Assembly (NCBI RefSeq): GCF_000014965.1 | Contig: NC_008554.1 | Span: 1,786,001 to 1,850,000 of the forward strand | Origin: Syntrophobacter fumaroxidans MPOB | GTDB lineage: Bacteria; Desulfobacterota; Syntrophobacteria; Syntrophobacterales; Syntrophobacteraceae | Reading direction: 5' to 3' | Length of the DNA stretch: 64,000 nt | Shown: positions 63,388 to 64,000 of the stretch, piece by piece | How the letters are laid out: each line of letters starts with the position of its first letter | Numbering within the stretch: the first letter of the stretch is position 1 | Notes under the pieces: model-generated | Databases searched by the model: none | Seen by the model: the letters and a program-made list of their open reading frames with translations, nothing else | What the model was told of the DNA's origin: nothing | Translations under genes and position numbers: made by a program

Positions 63388-64000
63388 ATGTGCAGCAGGC
63401 TGGGTTTGGTGGGGTTCGTGAAGGCATCCATGGTCCTTGCCTTCTCTCTGGTGTTGATCTCTTCTTCCGCGCTCCACGCCGCCGGGCCGGTCAAGGTGGT
63501 CACGGGGGAACATGCCGCGAGGAAGATTCACCTCCAGGTGGGCAAGTCGGTCATCGTGCGGAGCGGCGCCCCGGTGGTGCGCACCACCCTGGGTTCCCCG
63601 GACGTCGCCGACATCGTGGCACTCTCCCCGACGCAGATTTATATTACCGGCAAGGCCACCGGGGTGACGAACCTCACTCTGTGGCAGAGCGACGACAAGG
63701 TGTCCGCGATCTATGACATCGAGGTGGCCCCGGACACCATGCGGCTCAAGGAGAAGCTGCACGAGGTCCTTCCCGGAGAACGGGACATCAAGGTTTCCGC
63801 CTCCCATGACTCGCTGACCCTCTCGGGAACGATCTCCAGCTCGACCCATCTCGCCCAGGCCATGACGCTTGCCGAGGCGTACAGCGGCGGGAAAAAGGTG
63901 ATCAACCTGCTCCAGGTGTCGGGCGTGCACCAAGTGATGCTGGAAGTGCGCGTGGCGGAAATGTCGCGCACCCTCACCAACCGGCTGGGAATCAATTCCA
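63388..64000 (+). CDS. cpaC: Tad pilus secretin CpaC/RcpA (N-terminal part, continues outside window)
   Basis: The frame from ATG 63388 (AAAGGA about 10 bases upstream) is open to the window end, 204 codons visible. Signal peptide FVKASMVLAFSLVLISSSAL to about HAAG. The body has the BON/N1-like domains of CpaC: KIHLQVGKSVIVRSGAPVVR, SPDVADIVALSPTQIYITGK, TGVTNLTLWQSDDKVSAIYD and later VINLLQVSGVHQVMLEVRVA, the start of the secretin N-domain signature. It should form the outer-membrane pore of the pilus. The secretin C-terminal beta domain lies outside the window. Confidence 0.92.
   Translation, partial: MCSRLGLVGFVKASMVLAFSLVLISSSALHAAGPVKVVTGEHAARKIHLQVGKSVIVRSGAPVVRTTLGSPDVADIVALSPTQIYITGKATGVTNLTLWQSDDKVSAIYDIEVAPDTMRLKEKLHEVLPGERDIKVSASHDSLTLSGTISSSTHLAQAMTLAEAYSGGKKVINLLQVSGVHQVMLEVRVAEMSRTLTNRLGINS

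Overview
The window is GC-rich bacterial DNA whose gene content points to a deltaproteobacterium (Desulfobacterota), most like a Syntrophobacter-type syntroph or sulfate reducer. The clues are a secreted multiheme cytochrome with a partner flavoprotein, PAS-rich sensor kinases, sigma-54 activators, a tungsten aldehyde:ferredoxin oxidoreductase, and acetate-forming energy genes beside glycogen breakdown genes. The taxon is an inference from gene content; no rRNA, tRNA or other marker is present in the window.

Layout. 1-3000 is a decayed accessory patch on the minus strand: a SprT-like metalloprotease running off the left edge, a truncated HTH antitoxin, a complete HigB/HigA-type toxin-antitoxin pair with its own palindromic operator, and a lone IS21-type terminus. 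3136-4980 encodes a tetraheme cytochrome c and a Tat-exported flavocytochrome-c-type reductase. 5239-8786 is a multi-PAS histidine kinase translationally coupled to an Rcp1-like response regulator. 9034-9601 is a phage/integrase remnant. 10170-12591 is a cold-response group: CspA-like protein, RRM protein, basic small protein, RhlE helicase. 13337-27353 (minus strand) is an envelope block: glycine-rich secreted protein, DUF2092 protein, patatin-like lipoprotein, a complete RND efflux operon, a K+ channel, a cation/proton antiporter, DUF2950 and DUF3300 proteins.

27724-53042 is the most coherent part. A membrane-anchored sigma-54 activator (28389-31679) is bracketed by two divergent copies of the same promoter module: a 23-bp palindrome, exactly 105 bp, then a near-identical -24/-12 promoter. 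The left copy drives a small ABM-type monooxygenase gene. The right copy points into a long co-directional cluster: GAF protein, GAPDH, aldolase, glycogen phosphorylase, glycogen debranching enzyme, phosphotransacetylase, acetate kinase, GNAT acetyltransferase, pyruvate kinase, an AspT-like permease, a broken phosphoglycerate mutase, a polyferredoxin, a tungsten AOR, a SUKH-DUF1269 fusion, a SpoIIAA-like protein and a BASS-family transporter. Together these look like a regulated cassette for burning glycogen to acetate under energy limitation or stress.

53467-56870 holds DnaJ-domain, Sel1-repeat, PilZ and ICMT-family genes. 57738-64000 is a Flp/Tad pilus locus: an NtrB/NtrC-type pair, a canonical sigma-54 promoter, two Flp pilins, prepilin peptidase CpaA, CpaB and the start of secretin CpaC, continuing off the right edge. 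REP-like palindromes are scattered through the gaps between genes.
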